58,371 bases of DNA from SHZI01 sp032122615 (GTDB lineage Bacteria; Pseudomonadota; Gammaproteobacteria; Steroidobacterales; GCA-2729495): assembly GCA_032122615.1 (NCBI GenBank), contig JAQBGF010000044.1, positions 1-58,371 on the forward strand, given 5' to 3'. Both the position numbers and the translations under genes were made by a program. This document shows positions 51,264 through 58,371 of the stretch, piece after piece. Below the pieces are notes generated by a model. That model was not told where the DNA came from and did not search any database. It saw only the letters and a program-made list of their open reading frames with translations. Each line of letters starts with the position of its first letter. Positions within the stretch are counted from its first letter, which is position 1.

Positions 51264-52027
51264 CCCTGACACTGCAATTATGGGGCGGACTGATAGATTC
51301 CCTGCGCAAGCTGGGCGCCGTGATCCTGTTCCTGCTTGAGATCCTGAAGCAGTGCCCGGGCGCTCTGGCCCGGCCGCGGCTGATCTCGCAGCAGGTGCAC
51401 CACTCCGGGGTCCTGTCTCTGGTGATCATCATGACGTCGGCCTTCTTCGTTGGCATGGTGATCGGGCTGCAGGGTTACGACTCGCTGTCCCGGCTACGGC
51501 AGGAAGACATCCTCGGGGCGGGCGTCGCGCTGACCCTGTTCAAGGAGCTCGGTCCGGTGGTTACGGCCCTGCTTTTTGCGGGGCGTGCCGGCACCGCACT
51601 CGCGTCCGAAATCGGACTGATGCGAGCCACAGACCAGTTGTCTGCCATGGAAGTGATGGCCATCGATCCGATTCGACGTATTGTGGCACCCCGATTCCTG
51701 GGGGCGGTCATTTCCGTGCCCCTGCTGACCACCGTCTTCAATGCCATCGGCATTCTCGGCGCGTGGTTCATCGGCGTGCTGGTGATGGGCGTCGACAACG
51801 GCGCATTCTGGTCCCAAATGCAGGAATTCGTCGACCCGCCGGATATTTTCGAGGGCGTGGCCAAGAGTGTGGTGTTCGGCATAACGGCCGGCCTCGTTGC
51901 CGTGTTCGAGGGGTACAATGCACCGCCAACGGCAGAGGGCGTTGGCATGGCAACCACACGCACCGTAGTTACCACGTCGATTCTCGTTCTGGTATTCGAT
52001 TACGTTATCACTGCGTTCCTTATCTAG
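51260..52027 (+). CDS. mlaE: Phospholipid transport permease MlaE
   Basis: Inner-membrane permease dimer of the Mla system. About five to six spans with the family loop EIGLMRATDQLSAMEVMAIDPIRRIVAPR (in pieces) and a C-terminal GYNAPPTAEGVGMATTRTVV. 255 aa, similar to E. coli MlaE (260). mlaD follows after 13 bases. Confidence 0.95.
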   Translation: MTLTLQLWGGLIDSLRKLGAVILFLLEILKQCPGALARPRLISQQVHHSGVLSLVIIMTSAFFVGMVIGLQGYDSLSRLRQEDILGAGVALTLFKELGPVVTALLFAGRAGTALASEIGLMRATDQLSAMEVMAIDPIRRIVAPRFLGAVISVPLLTTVFNAIGILGAWFIGVLVMGVDNGAFWSQMQEFVDPPDIFEGVAKSVVFGITAGLVAVFEGYNAPPTAEGVGMATTRTVVTTSILVLVFDYVITAFLI

Positions 52028-52040
52028 GGCCCGTACGACC

Positions 52041-52544
52041 ATGGAACACTCACGCACACGCGAACTTGGCACTGGTCTGTTCATCTTTCTGGGCTTTGCC
52101 GCCCTGCTGTTTCTGGCGACCCAGACAACCGACCTCGAAGAGTATGGCGGTGATACGGGTTATCTGGTCACCGCCCGGTTTGACGATGTCGCCGGGCTTA
52201 AGGTCCGCTCGGCCGTGACCATGGCCGGAGTCAACGTGGGGCGCGTCGAAAGCATTGTATTTGACAATGTCCGGCTCGATGCCGTGGTGACCATGCGTAT
52301 TAACCCGAAGTTCAATAAAATGCCGGATGATTCCGACGCCAGCATCCTCACGGCCGGATTGCTGGGCAGCAAGTACATAGGCCTCGGTCCGGGCGGGTCC
52401 GACACCTACCTGGAAGAGGCGAGTGAGCTCGAGATCACGCAGTCGGCCATCGTGCTGGAGCAGATGGTGAGCAAGTTCCTGTTCAGCCAGGCTGAAAAGG
52501 GCGGTGGTGGCGCCGCAGCGGACGCCGCGCCGGCAGACGAATAG
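52041..52544 (+). CDS. mlaD: Phospholipid-binding MCE protein MlaD
   Basis: Single-span inner-membrane protein whose MCE domains form a hexameric ring on the periplasmic side of MlaFE. One anchor (about 11-28) and one MCE domain (about 40-118; YLVTARFDDVAGLKVRSAVTMAGVNVG and LTAGLLGSKYIGLGPGG) are seen. A hydrophobic helix near the C-terminus (VLEQMVSKFLF) is probably the pore-lining segment. 167 aa. Confidence 0.95.
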   Translation: MEHSRTRELGTGLFIFLGFAALLFLATQTTDLEEYGGDTGYLVTARFDDVAGLKVRSAVTMAGVNVGRVESIVFDNVRLDAVVTMRINPKFNKMPDDSDASILTAGLLGSKYIGLGPGGSDTYLEEASELEITQSAIVLEQMVSKFLFSQAEKGGGGAAADAAPADE

Positions 52545-52568
52545 ACCGAGCAATCCGGAGTTTTCCGC

Positions 52569-53195
52569 ATGCGCATCCTGGCTACCCTGACACTTTGCCT
52601 GCTCGCCGCCGTCGCAGCGGCCGACACCCGTACGCCGGATCAGGTGGTTCGCGAAACAGCGGACACCCTGGCCGTACGCATCGAGGGCCGCCAGCAGCAG
52701 CTGGAAGACAATCCCGCCGAGTTGTACCAGCTGGTCGACGACGTGTTCTTGCCCGTCTTCGACACGGACTATGCTGGCAGGCTTGTTCTGGGCAAGCACT
52801 GGCGAACCACCACGCCGGCGCAGCGCCAGGAATTTATCGACGCGTTCTATGACTTCATGTTGCGCAGCTACTCCCGATACGTTCTCCGCTTTGAGAAGGA
52901 CACGGTGCGGTTCCTGCCGGGCGCCCCCGGGTCTCCCAACCCGAAGCGCACTGTGGTCAAGACCGAGATGCAGCTGGCAGATGGTACAAAGTTGCCCGTC
53001 TTCTACTCGCTGCGCCAGACGAAGGACGGCTGGCGGGCGTTCGATGTGCGCATCGAGGGCATCTCCTATGTGCAGAACTACCGCAACCAGTTCAGTGCGG
53101 AGATTGGCGCCAAGGGCATTGAAGCCGTGATTGCACGGCTGAAAAGCGATGCGGCCAAGGTGACTACCAGCGCCCCGGTGGCTGGCGCCAAGTGA
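52569..53195 (+). CDS. mlaC: Periplasmic phospholipid shuttle MlaC
   Basis: Soluble lipid carrier between MlaA at the outer membrane and MlaFEDB at the inner membrane. A signal peptide (about 1-20, cut near AVAAA/DT) is followed by the MlaC/Ttg2D fold: VFDTDYAGRLVLGKHWRTTTPAQRQEFIDAFYDFM in pieces, and DGTKLPVFYSLRQTKDGWRAFDVRIEGISYVQNYRNQF. 208 aa. Overlaps the STAS gene by GTGA. Confidence 0.95.
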   Translation: MRILATLTLCLLAAVAAADTRTPDQVVRETADTLAVRIEGRQQQLEDNPAELYQLVDDVFLPVFDTDYAGRLVLGKHWRTTTPAQRQEFIDAFYDFMLRSYSRYVLRFEKDTVRFLPGAPGSPNPKRTVVKTEMQLADGTKLPVFYSLRQTKDGWRAFDVRIEGISYVQNYRNQFSAEIGAKGIEAVIARLKSDAAKVTTSAPVAGAK

Positions 53196-53521
53196 ACTCC
53201 CCGTCTTCCGCCGAGGCGGGTCTCAAGGCAGACGGGTCGGGGCGCGTCATCGTCACCGGCCCGGTGACTTTTGCTACCGCCGGCGAGTTGCTCCTCGCGA
53301 GTCAGCCCCTGTTCGTGGGCCGCAACGCCGTTACTGTGGATCTCGGCGCCGTAACTAGTGTGGACAGCGCCGGGCTGGCCCTGCTTCTTGAGTGGTTGCG
53401 GCGGGCGAGAAAAGCCGGTTGCTCGGTGACCTACACCGGACTGCCGCAAAAGCTGGTCGCCATCGCAAAACTCAGTGGCGTCGACGCGATGCTGGTGACG
53501 GGTTCCGCGCCCGCAGGCTAG
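53192..53521 (+). CDS. mlaB: STAS-domain protein MlaB
   Basis: Cytosolic STAS subunit that stabilises and regulates MlaF. A 109-aa STAS fold: VTFATAGELL, TVDLGAVTSVDSAGLALLLEWLR with the conserved Asp-Ser, then AIAKLSGVDAML. GTG 53192 lies within the mlaC stop. Its stop overlaps the stop of mlaA on the other strand by 4 bases. Confidence 0.9.
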   Translation: MNSPSSAEAGLKADGSGRVIVTGPVTFATAGELLLASQPLFVGRNAVTVDLGAVTSVDSAGLALLLEWLRRARKAGCSVTYTGLPQKLVAIAKLSGVDAMLVTGSAPAG

Positions 53522-54279
53522 TCGTCCAGCTCTCCGTCGTCGAAATCCGCATCATCCAGATACGAATCGTCCTCCGGTACATCGCCATCCAGGGCCCGGT
53601 ATTGCCGATTCTGGTAGTAGGCGTCGCGGACAAACAGGTAAGGGTCGAAAGCCTCGAACACCTGCTGGTCTGCGTCCAGCAACCGTGACCGGCCGTCGAC
53701 CTGGTAGATCAGCCAGAGACCGAGCGTGACGCTCAAATCGCCGTCGGCAAAACTCAGGAATGGCGAGAGTGGCGCATCCACGAAATCACCGACGGCGTGC
53801 CGGGTGGTTCGCGGACCCAGCAAGGGGATGACCAGGTAGGGGCCTTGCGCCACGCCCCAGACAGTCATCGTCTGGTCAAAGTCCTCCTCATTTTCCGTCA
53901 GGCCAATCCGCGTGGCCGGATCGAACAAGCCGCCAAGACCCACGGTGCTGTTCAGCAGGAAGCGCCCGCTGTCCTGGCCGGCTTGCTCGAACTTGCCCTG
54001 CAGCAACGCGTTGACGATGGTTATCGGGTAGCGAATGTTGCTGAACACATTCCGGATGCCGGCGCGGAGCTGGGACGGTACTCCCCGTGTGTAGCCGACT
54101 GCTACGGGCCGCAGCAAGTACCGGTCGCCGAGATCATTGACGCGATAAAAAGCCCGGTTCACCGGCTCGAAGGGGTCGTAGGCCTCAGTCCTCGTTGCAG
54201 CATCGCGGCTGGCGCAGCCGGCGCTGCCCATGACCAGGGCGACCAGCAGCAAGGAGCGCAGGATGGTGCCGCCGCTCAT
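53518..54279 (-). CDS. mlaA: Outer-membrane lipoprotein MlaA (VacJ)
   Basis: Outer-membrane ring that takes misplaced phospholipids from the outer leaflet for MlaC. Lipobox GSAGC (C near 22), then DPFEPVNRAFYRVNDLGDRYLLRPVAVGY and NSTVGLGGLFDPATRIGL, typical of VacJ/MlaA. The C-terminus is long and acidic (DDSYLDDADFDDGELDD). ATG 54279 overlaps the bepA stop by ATGA. 253 aa. It faces mlaB tail to tail rather than being in the same operon. Confidence 0.94.
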   Translation of the reverse strand: MSGGTILRSLLLVALVMGSAGCASRDAATRTEAYDPFEPVNRAFYRVNDLGDRYLLRPVAVGYTRGVPSQLRAGIRNVFSNIRYPITIVNALLQGKFEQAGQDSGRFLLNSTVGLGGLFDPATRIGLTENEEDFDQTMTVWGVAQGPYLVIPLLGPRTTRHAVGDFVDAPLSPFLSFADGDLSVTLGLWLIYQVDGRSRLLDADQQVFEAFDPYLFVRDAYYQNRQYRALDGDVPEDDSYLDDADFDDGELDD

Positions 54280-55757
54280 GGCGCCTTGCCCGCCGCGTTC
54301 TGCTGGCGGCGCTCCTTCCGCTCGCGATCCAGCCATTCCTGTATCTGCGCCAGGCGCGAGGTGAAACGCGCCTTCTGCACGTCATCCAGCCCGGGAAGGG
54401 AGAGCGCGAGTCGCAATTGGTCCGAAGCCATAATCACGTCGCCCTTGATCAGATGCAGTTCAGCCATGTAGTAGTGGGCATCAGCCGTATCCCCCGCAGC
54501 GCTGGCGGCCAGCGCGATTAACCGGACCTGCTCGGCAGTGGGCGGCACGTTATTGAGCAGATCAAGCAGGATGGTATGTGCCAGCTTCGCCTGCCCGTCT
54601 GCAAGCAGGGCTTCGGTGTAACGCACTGTCAGCGGGACGTTGCGGGGAAAAAGCCCCATGGCCTTCTCGTAGACGGCGAAGGCGGCGTTCCGATTGCCGA
54701 GAGCGAGTTCCGCGCCGGCAAGGCCCGTGTGAAAGGGAATGACGCCAGGGTTCGCATCCAGCAGGCCACTGAACAGGGCTTTTGCCTCCTTGTATTGGCC
54801 AAGTTCCATGCGGACCAGCGCGAAGCCATACTCGGTACCGACCTCCCCGGCGTGCTTCGGATCGCGCTGTTCACCCTGAAAAAACTCCAATGCCTTCTCG
54901 GGCGTGGGGCTGGACAGAACGCGAACCCGTGCCCGGGTGAGCGAGTAACCTGCCGCGTCTTGTATATCAGGCCGAGGAAAGCTGGCGGCCCGTTCGCGTG
55001 TCTCGGCGATGCGATTGACGGTGACAGGGTGAGTACGCAGAAATTCAGGCGCCTGACTGGCCAGCGGGCCTGTTTGACGGGCCAGGGTTTCAAAGAAGGC
55101 GGGCATGCCCATCGGATCAAAGCCAGCCGCCGCGAGCACACCGACGCCAACGCGGTCGGCCTCGTACTCGTTGGCTCGCGTGAAATTGATTTGCTGCTGG
55201 GCTGCGACGCTCTGGGCCGTTGCGATAGCGCCGGTAATGGCATCGCCGCTGCCGCCGACCGCGCCCAGCAGGATGGCGCCGAGCATGGCCGCCATGGTCA
55301 GTATGCTGTTTCGCTGGTTGGCGAAAACGGCGCGCGAAATATGCCGTTGCGTGACGTGCGAGACCTCGTGCGCCAGGACCCCGGCCAGCTCGCTCTCGGA
55401 CGAGGTCGCCAGCAACAGGCCGGAGTGAATGCCGACATACCCGCCGGGCAAGGCGAACGCGTTGATGGCCGGATCATTGACGACGAAGAAAGTGAACTGG
55501 TACTCGCCATCCTGGGCCTGGGCGGCCAGCTTCAGTCCGACATCCTGGACGTACTCCTGGATCTCCGGATCACTCATGACCCGGTTCGTGTCCACAAGAC
55601 TGCGGAAAATGGAGCGACCGATCTGCATTTCCATGTCGCGGGACAGAACGGAATTGGCCGGCCCCCCGATGTCGGGCAAATCATCGCCGGTAGCCGCGGG
55701 CGCCGTTGCCGGCACCAGCAGCGTCAGGGCAGTAAGGGCTGCAACGAGGCGTCGCAT
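54276..55757 (-). CDS. bepA: Periplasmic M48 metalloprotease, BepA-like
   Basis: Chaperone-protease of outer-membrane assembly. A signal peptide (about 1-22, ending PAA/TGDD) is followed by the M48 domain with HEVSH (H130, E131, H134) and third ligand in ANEYEADRVG (near 190). A C-terminal TPR region (about 300-450) contains ALVRMELGQYKEAKALFSGLL-like repeats. ATG 55757 gives 493 aa, like E. coli BepA (487). Overlaps mlaA by ATGA. Confidence 0.93.
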   Translation of the reverse strand: MRRLVAALTALTLLVPATAPAATGDDLPDIGGPANSVLSRDMEMQIGRSIFRSLVDTNRVMSDPEIQEYVQDVGLKLAAQAQDGEYQFTFFVVNDPAINAFALPGGYVGIHSGLLLATSSESELAGVLAHEVSHVTQRHISRAVFANQRNSILTMAAMLGAILLGAVGGSGDAITGAIATAQSVAAQQQINFTRANEYEADRVGVGVLAAAGFDPMGMPAFFETLARQTGPLASQAPEFLRTHPVTVNRIAETRERAASFPRPDIQDAAGYSLTRARVRVLSSPTPEKALEFFQGEQRDPKHAGEVGTEYGFALVRMELGQYKEAKALFSGLLDANPGVIPFHTGLAGAELALGNRNAAFAVYEKAMGLFPRNVPLTVRYTEALLADGQAKLAHTILLDLLNNVPPTAEQVRLIALAASAAGDTADAHYYMAELHLIKGDVIMASDQLRLALSLPGLDDVQKARFTSRLAQIQEWLDRERKERRQQNAAGKAP

Positions 55758-55776
55758 GGGGGCGCAGGGGACGACC

Positions 55777-56244
55777 TTAGAGCGCCTCGACAGCTGCCAG
55801 GACCTCGGCAGCATGGCCCTTGACGCTCACCTTGCGCCACTCGGCGCGCAGTTTGCCCATGGCGTCGATCAAAAAGGTGCTGCGTACCACGCCCATTACC
55901 TTTTTTCCGTACATGTTCTTTTCCCGAATGACATCAAACAAACGGCACAGCGTTTCGTCGCCGTCGGACAGCAGGTCGAAGGGAAATTCGAATTTGGCCT
56001 TGAACTTTTCGTGAGACGCCAGGGAATCGCGCGACACGCCCAGGATGATGGTTTTTTTTCGGCGAAATTTGCTGTGCAGGTCGCCAAAGTCACAACTTTC
56101 TGTGGTGCAGCCCGGGGTGTTGTCCTTCGGGTAGAAGTAGATCACCACGTTGCTGCCACGAAGCCCCTTGAGGTCCACCGCCTTGCCCCCGGTGGCCGGC
56201 AGACTGAAATTGGGGACGGCCTTGCCTACGGTAATGGTGCTCAT
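55777..56244 (-). CDS. bcp: Thioredoxin-dependent thiol peroxidase (Bcp/PrxQ)
   Basis: Reduces hydrogen and lipid peroxides. Peroxidatic C46 and resolving C51 lie in NTPGCTTESCDF, the C-x4-C spacing of PrxQ, and the thioredoxin fold start VGKAVPNFSLPATGG is present. 155 aa, cytosolic. It sits between gcvR and bepA on the minus strand, the same order as in E. coli (gcvR-bcp-...-bepA). Confidence 0.96.
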   Translation of the reverse strand: MSTITVGKAVPNFSLPATGGKAVDLKGLRGSNVVIYFYPKDNTPGCTTESCDFGDLHSKFRRKKTIILGVSRDSLASHEKFKAKFEFPFDLLSDGDETLCRLFDVIREKNMYGKKVMGVVRSTFLIDAMGKLRAEWRKVSVKGHAAEVLAAVEAL

Positions 56245-56271
56245 GGTGCGTGCGATTACTCCCGGGTGTCC

Positions 56272-56799
56272 TCAGCGCTGGGCCGGTTCGATAACCGCAT
56301 CAAGGTTCTGTTCATCGCAATACTCCAGAAACTCTTCCCGCAACGTTGCGACATGCACTGAACCAGGCACATTCACGGTCATCTGTACGCTGAACATCAG
56401 CGCACCGGTGTGTGGGGCATTGTACCGGCGTGTGCTCACCTCGGAGATTTCGAGTGTCCGCGCAGCGAAAAAGTTCGACAGCCCGAATACGATCCCTTCG
56501 TGGTCCAGGGTGACGACGTCCACCAGGTAGGGTGCCGACGTCTCGATGGGCCGCGGTTGGGTCTCCCGCACGGCCACAGTCAGGTCGGCTTGTTGCTGCA
56601 GTGCCTGGAACTGGCTCTGAAGTTTGGTCACGGTGTGCCAGTTGCCGGAGACCAGCATCATTACGGCAAATTCGGAGCCCAGTGCGATCATCCGGCTTTC
56701 CCGGATGCTGCCGCCAGCCGCAGTTACGGCCTGGCTGAGGTCGCGTACGACGCCGGCGCGGTCCGGGCCTATGGCCGTGACCGCCAGTAGCTTTTCCAT
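56272..56799 (-). CDS. gcvR: Glycine cleavage regulator GcvR-like ACT protein
   Basis: Tandem ACT-domain protein. The first ACT domain (about 3-75) begins LLAVTAIGPDRAGVVRDLSQAVTAAGGSI, and the second (about 90-165) has VVTLDHEGIVFGLSNFFAAR. In E. coli GcvR binds GcvA and blocks gcv activation. 175 aa, no DNA-binding domain. Divergent from dapA, as in E. coli. Confidence 0.88.
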   Translation of the reverse strand: MEKLLAVTAIGPDRAGVVRDLSQAVTAAGGSIRESRMIALGSEFAVMMLVSGNWHTVTKLQSQFQALQQQADLTVAVRETQPRPIETSAPYLVDVVTLDHEGIVFGLSNFFAARTLEISEVSTRRYNAPHTGALMFSVQMTVNVPGSVHVATLREEFLEYCDEQNLDAVIEPAQR

Positions 56800-56839
56800 G
56801 AATCCGATCTGGAGGAGTTACGGGATGAAAGGCAGTGTA

Positions 56840-56858
56840 CCGGTAAATCTACTACCGG
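56840..56858. promoter_or_regulatory. Inverted repeat in the gcvR-dapA intergenic region
   Basis: CCGGTA (56840-56845) and TACCGG (56853-56858) form a perfect 6-bp inverted repeat with a 7-base spacer. It lies 41 bases upstream of the gcvR ATG and about 100 bases upstream of the dapA ATG. It could be an operator for either gene. A strong ribosome site GGAGGAG with ATG 56825 starts an in-frame 67-codon reading frame (56825-57028) that runs over it and over the dapA start. Confidence 0.35.
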
Positions 56859-56884
56859 CAAGCGACGTTCGCCGGCCGGGGCAG

Positions 56885-56911
56885 GCTCCCGGCCTTGCGA
56901 GGCCCGGGAGC
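56885..56911 (+). promoter_or_regulatory. Strong hairpin in the dapA leader
   Basis: GCTCCCGG (56885-56892) pairs with CCGGGAGC (56904-56911), and CCT/AGG continue the stem inward. There is no T-run after it, so it is not a simple terminator. It lies 43 bases before the dapA ATG. It is too small for a lysine riboswitch. Confidence 0.45.
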
Positions 56912-56954
56912 GGGAAGTACCATCCCCGCCTCACCAACACGCGGTTCTTTCCGG

Positions 56955-57872
56955 ATGTTTTCAGGCAGCAGCGTCGCTCTCGTAACCCCCATGTCGGCGG
57001 ACGGGACAGTGGATTTCGCCTGCCTTGAGCGCTTGGTGGATCTGCATGTTACGGAGGGCACGGATTGCCTCGTGATCACCGGAACCACGGGTGAGTCGGC
57101 AACGCTGTCGAAGTCCGAGCACATCGAAGTTATTCGCGTGGCTGCCGAGCGTGCGGCAGGCCGCATTCCGGTCGTTGCCGGCACGGGCTCAAATTCCACT
57201 GCCCAGACAATTGAGTTGTCGCGCGCCGTCGCCGCGTACCCGATCGACGGTTACCTGATCGTCACGCCGTACTACAACAAGCCAACCCAGGAAGGGCTGT
57301 GCCGCCACTACCTGGCCATAGCCGATGCCGTCGATCGGCCCGTGATTCTTTATAACGTGCCGGGGCGTACCGGTGTGGACATGCTCCCGGAGGCCGTCGC
57401 AAAGGTGGCCAAGCATTCCGGCATTGCCGGGATCAAGGAAGCCACCGGCGATCTCAGCCGGGTCGCGACCCTGCGCGCCGGATGCGGCGACGAGTTTGTT
57501 CTGCTCAGCGGCGACGATGCCACCGCTCGCGAGTTCATCCTGAAGGGTGGGCAGGGCGTCATTTCCGTCACGGCGAATGTGGCACCCGCGCTGATGGCCG
57601 GCATGTGCGAAGCAGCCCTGGAAGGCGATGACGTACTGGCCGCCGAGCTGGATGCGCGGCTCGCCGACCTGCACCGCGACCTGTTCGTTGAGTCCAATCC
57701 GATCCCGGTTAAATGGGCGCTGGAGCGACTCGGCCTGATTCCCGGCGGATTGCGCCTGCCCCTGACTCCCTTGAGTGTCGTGGCCCGGCCGGTTGTCGAA
57801 GCCGCCCTGCGCCAGGCCGGTTTGCTGGAAGCCCTGCCTGGCGATCGCGCCTTCGCTGGCGGACACCGCTAG
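56955..57872 (+). CDS. dapA: 4-hydroxy-tetrahydrodipicolinate synthase
   Basis: Condenses pyruvate with aspartate semialdehyde, first step of the lysine/DAP branch. TTG motif T44-T45-G46, Tyr133 (LYNVPGRTGVDM) and Schiff-base Lys161 (AGIKEATGD) are at the same numbers as in E. coli. ATG 56955 starts MFSGSSVALVTPM, the usual DapA N-terminus; 305 aa. There is no clear Shine-Dalgarno before this ATG, and the leader holds an upstream start codon and hairpin. Confidence 0.96.
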   Translation: MFSGSSVALVTPMSADGTVDFACLERLVDLHVTEGTDCLVITGTTGESATLSKSEHIEVIRVAAERAAGRIPVVAGTGSNSTAQTIELSRAVAAYPIDGYLIVTPYYNKPTQEGLCRHYLAIADAVDRPVILYNVPGRTGVDMLPEAVAKVAKHSGIAGIKEATGDLSRVATLRAGCGDEFVLLSGDDATAREFILKGGQGVISVTANVAPALMAGMCEAALEGDDVLAAELDARLADLHRDLFVESNPIPVKWALERLGLIPGGLRLPLTPLSVVARPVVEAALRQAGLLEALPGDRAFAGGHR

Positions 57873-57879
57873 CGTGCCG

Positions 57880-58212
57880 GTGAAGGTTCTGCCAGCCGGA
57901 CGGCGGTGGTCGCTGCTTGCTCTGCTTATTCTGGTGTCCGGTGCGCTTGCCGGCTGTTTTTCGTCGAAGAACTCCAACGAGCGTTGCGACGACGTGTCTG
58001 AGTACCAAAGCAGCCGGAGTGTGCCCGGCGTTGTTGTGCCCGACGGTCTGTCCGCGCCGAGCCATTCGTCAGTCTTCGTTGTGCCGCCGGCCGGTGCCGA
58101 GGCTGCAGGCGGCGACCTTTCGGGCGACTCGGCAGCGGTTCAGCCAGGCGCGGCGTGTCTGCCGCGCCCGCCGGATTTCTTCCGCAAGGATCCGGCGCCG
58201 GCGGCAAAATAG
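57880..58212 (+). CDS. Small lipoprotein downstream of dapA
   Basis: A short lipoprotein with signal MKVLPAGRRWSLLALLILV and lipobox ALAGC. The mature part (about 83 aa) contains YQSSRSVPGVVVPDGLSAPS, a stretch reminiscent of the start of BamC (NlpB), then a Gly/Ala/Pro-rich tail. In E. coli dapA is followed by bamC, but BamC has two further globular domains missing here. I call it a BamC-like short lipoprotein with caution. GTG 57880 gives the best signal; GTG 57874 is also possible. Confidence 0.7.
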   Translation: MKVLPAGRRWSLLALLILVSGALAGCFSSKNSNERCDDVSEYQSSRSVPGVVVPDGLSAPSHSSVFVVPPAGAEAAGGDLSGDSAAVQPGAACLPRPPDFFRKDPAPAAK

Positions 58213-58287
58213 GCTACGGGCCGATTGAACGGCGGACCCCGGGTGGGCTACCCTGCAGCCCGCTTTCGACCTGCCAGCATCAGATAC

Positions 58288-58371
58288 GGAGAGGTGGCCG
58301 AGTGGCTGAAGGCGCACGCTTGGAAAGCGTGTTTACGGTAACCCCGTAACGAGGGTTCGAATCCCTCTCTC
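58288..58371 (+). tRNA. tRNA-Ser (anticodon GGA), cut by the window end
   Basis: A class II tRNA starts GGAGAGGTGGCCGAGTGG, with anticodon loop CTTGGAA (anticodon GGA) in stem GCACG-type arms, a long variable arm (TTTACGGTAACCCCGTAAC), and T-arm GAGGG/CCCTC with loop TTCGAAT. The sequence stops inside the 3' acceptor strand, so the last bases and the CCA are missing. A TTGAAC (58225-58230) followed 18 bp later by TACCCT may be its promoter. Confidence 0.92.

Noticed and set aside
56800..56954. Lysine riboswitch before dapA
   Set aside because: The leader is too short and lacks the multi-helix junction and conserved core bases of the lysine aptamer.
56624..57028. 134-codon frame across the gcvR-dapA junction as a full gene
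   Set aside because: Its first half is antisense to gcvR and the rest is low-complexity. Only the part from ATG 56825 is kept, as a possible leader reading frame.

Overview
The window is a GC-rich stretch of a gammaproteobacterial chromosome. Evidence for this is the conserved gene order: pcnB-folK-panB-panC, then nnr-tsaE-amidase-mutL-miaA-hfq-hflX-hflK-hflC-DUF2065-purA-rnr-rlmB-rpsF-rpsR-DUF2232-rplI-dnaB-alr, then ffh-rpsP-rimM-trmD-rplS. I cannot name genus or species. About 60 protein genes are packed with very short gaps and many 1-16 base overlaps. There is no complete mobile element, prophage or CRISPR array.

Layout. (1) 1-424: the tail of an unidentified gene, an operator-like intergenic stretch and a minus-strand tRNA-Glu. 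(2) 425-4651: RNA 3'-end processing, folate and pantothenate genes (pcnB, folK, a deoxynucleoside kinase, panB, panC). (3) 4672-17379: queG, divergent from the long nnr-to-purA run covering metabolite repair, tRNA modification, cell-wall cleavage, mismatch repair, the RNA chaperone Hfq and FtsH control. (4) 17399-18709: a lipoprotein gene whose 3' end lies antisense to a tRNA-Leu and its terminator, plus a broken second tRNA-Leu. (5) 18710-26544: rnr to alr (RNA decay, ribosome, replication, D-Ala). (6) 26562-30580: a minus-strand signalling cassette of CHASE2 receptor Ser/Thr kinase, PP2C phosphatase and FHA protein. (7) 30715-35526: radA-ffh and the rpsP-rimM-trmD-rplS ribosome operon. (8) 35596-42336: a TatT-type four-component TRAP transporter, a PQQ-dehydrogenase-like lipoprotein and sppA. 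(9) 42382-49243: a minus-strand suf operon (Rrf2 regulator, sufB, C, D, S, U, T, then sixA) with an IscR type-I-like operator in front. (10) 49436-53521: class I aldolase followed by mlaFEDCB. (11) 53518-56799: minus-strand gcvR-bcp-bepA-mlaA. (12) 56955-58371: dapA, a small lipoprotein and a tRNA-Ser cut by the window edge.

How the genes connect: the inner-membrane/periplasmic Mla parts (plus strand) and outer-membrane MlaA (minus strand) converge tail to tail, so the whole lipid-transport pathway sits in one place, with the BepA outer-membrane quality-control protease beside MlaA. The suf operon is probably autoregulated through its 25-bp operator. The kinase, phosphatase and FHA genes form a complete write-erase-read phosphorylation module.

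Most of the window is ordinary housekeeping DNA. The points most worth a second look are: the lipoprotein gene read antisense through tRNA-Leu together with the truncated tRNA-Leu; rimM, which lacks any ATG/GTG/TTG upstream of its conserved N-terminus; the kinase/PP2C/FHA module; the TRAP-T operon with its attached dehydrogenase-like lipoprotein; the suf operator; and short tandem duplications directly in front of start codons. I did not find a clearly undescribed system. The kinase module and the TRAP-dehydrogenase cluster are the best candidates for new biology.
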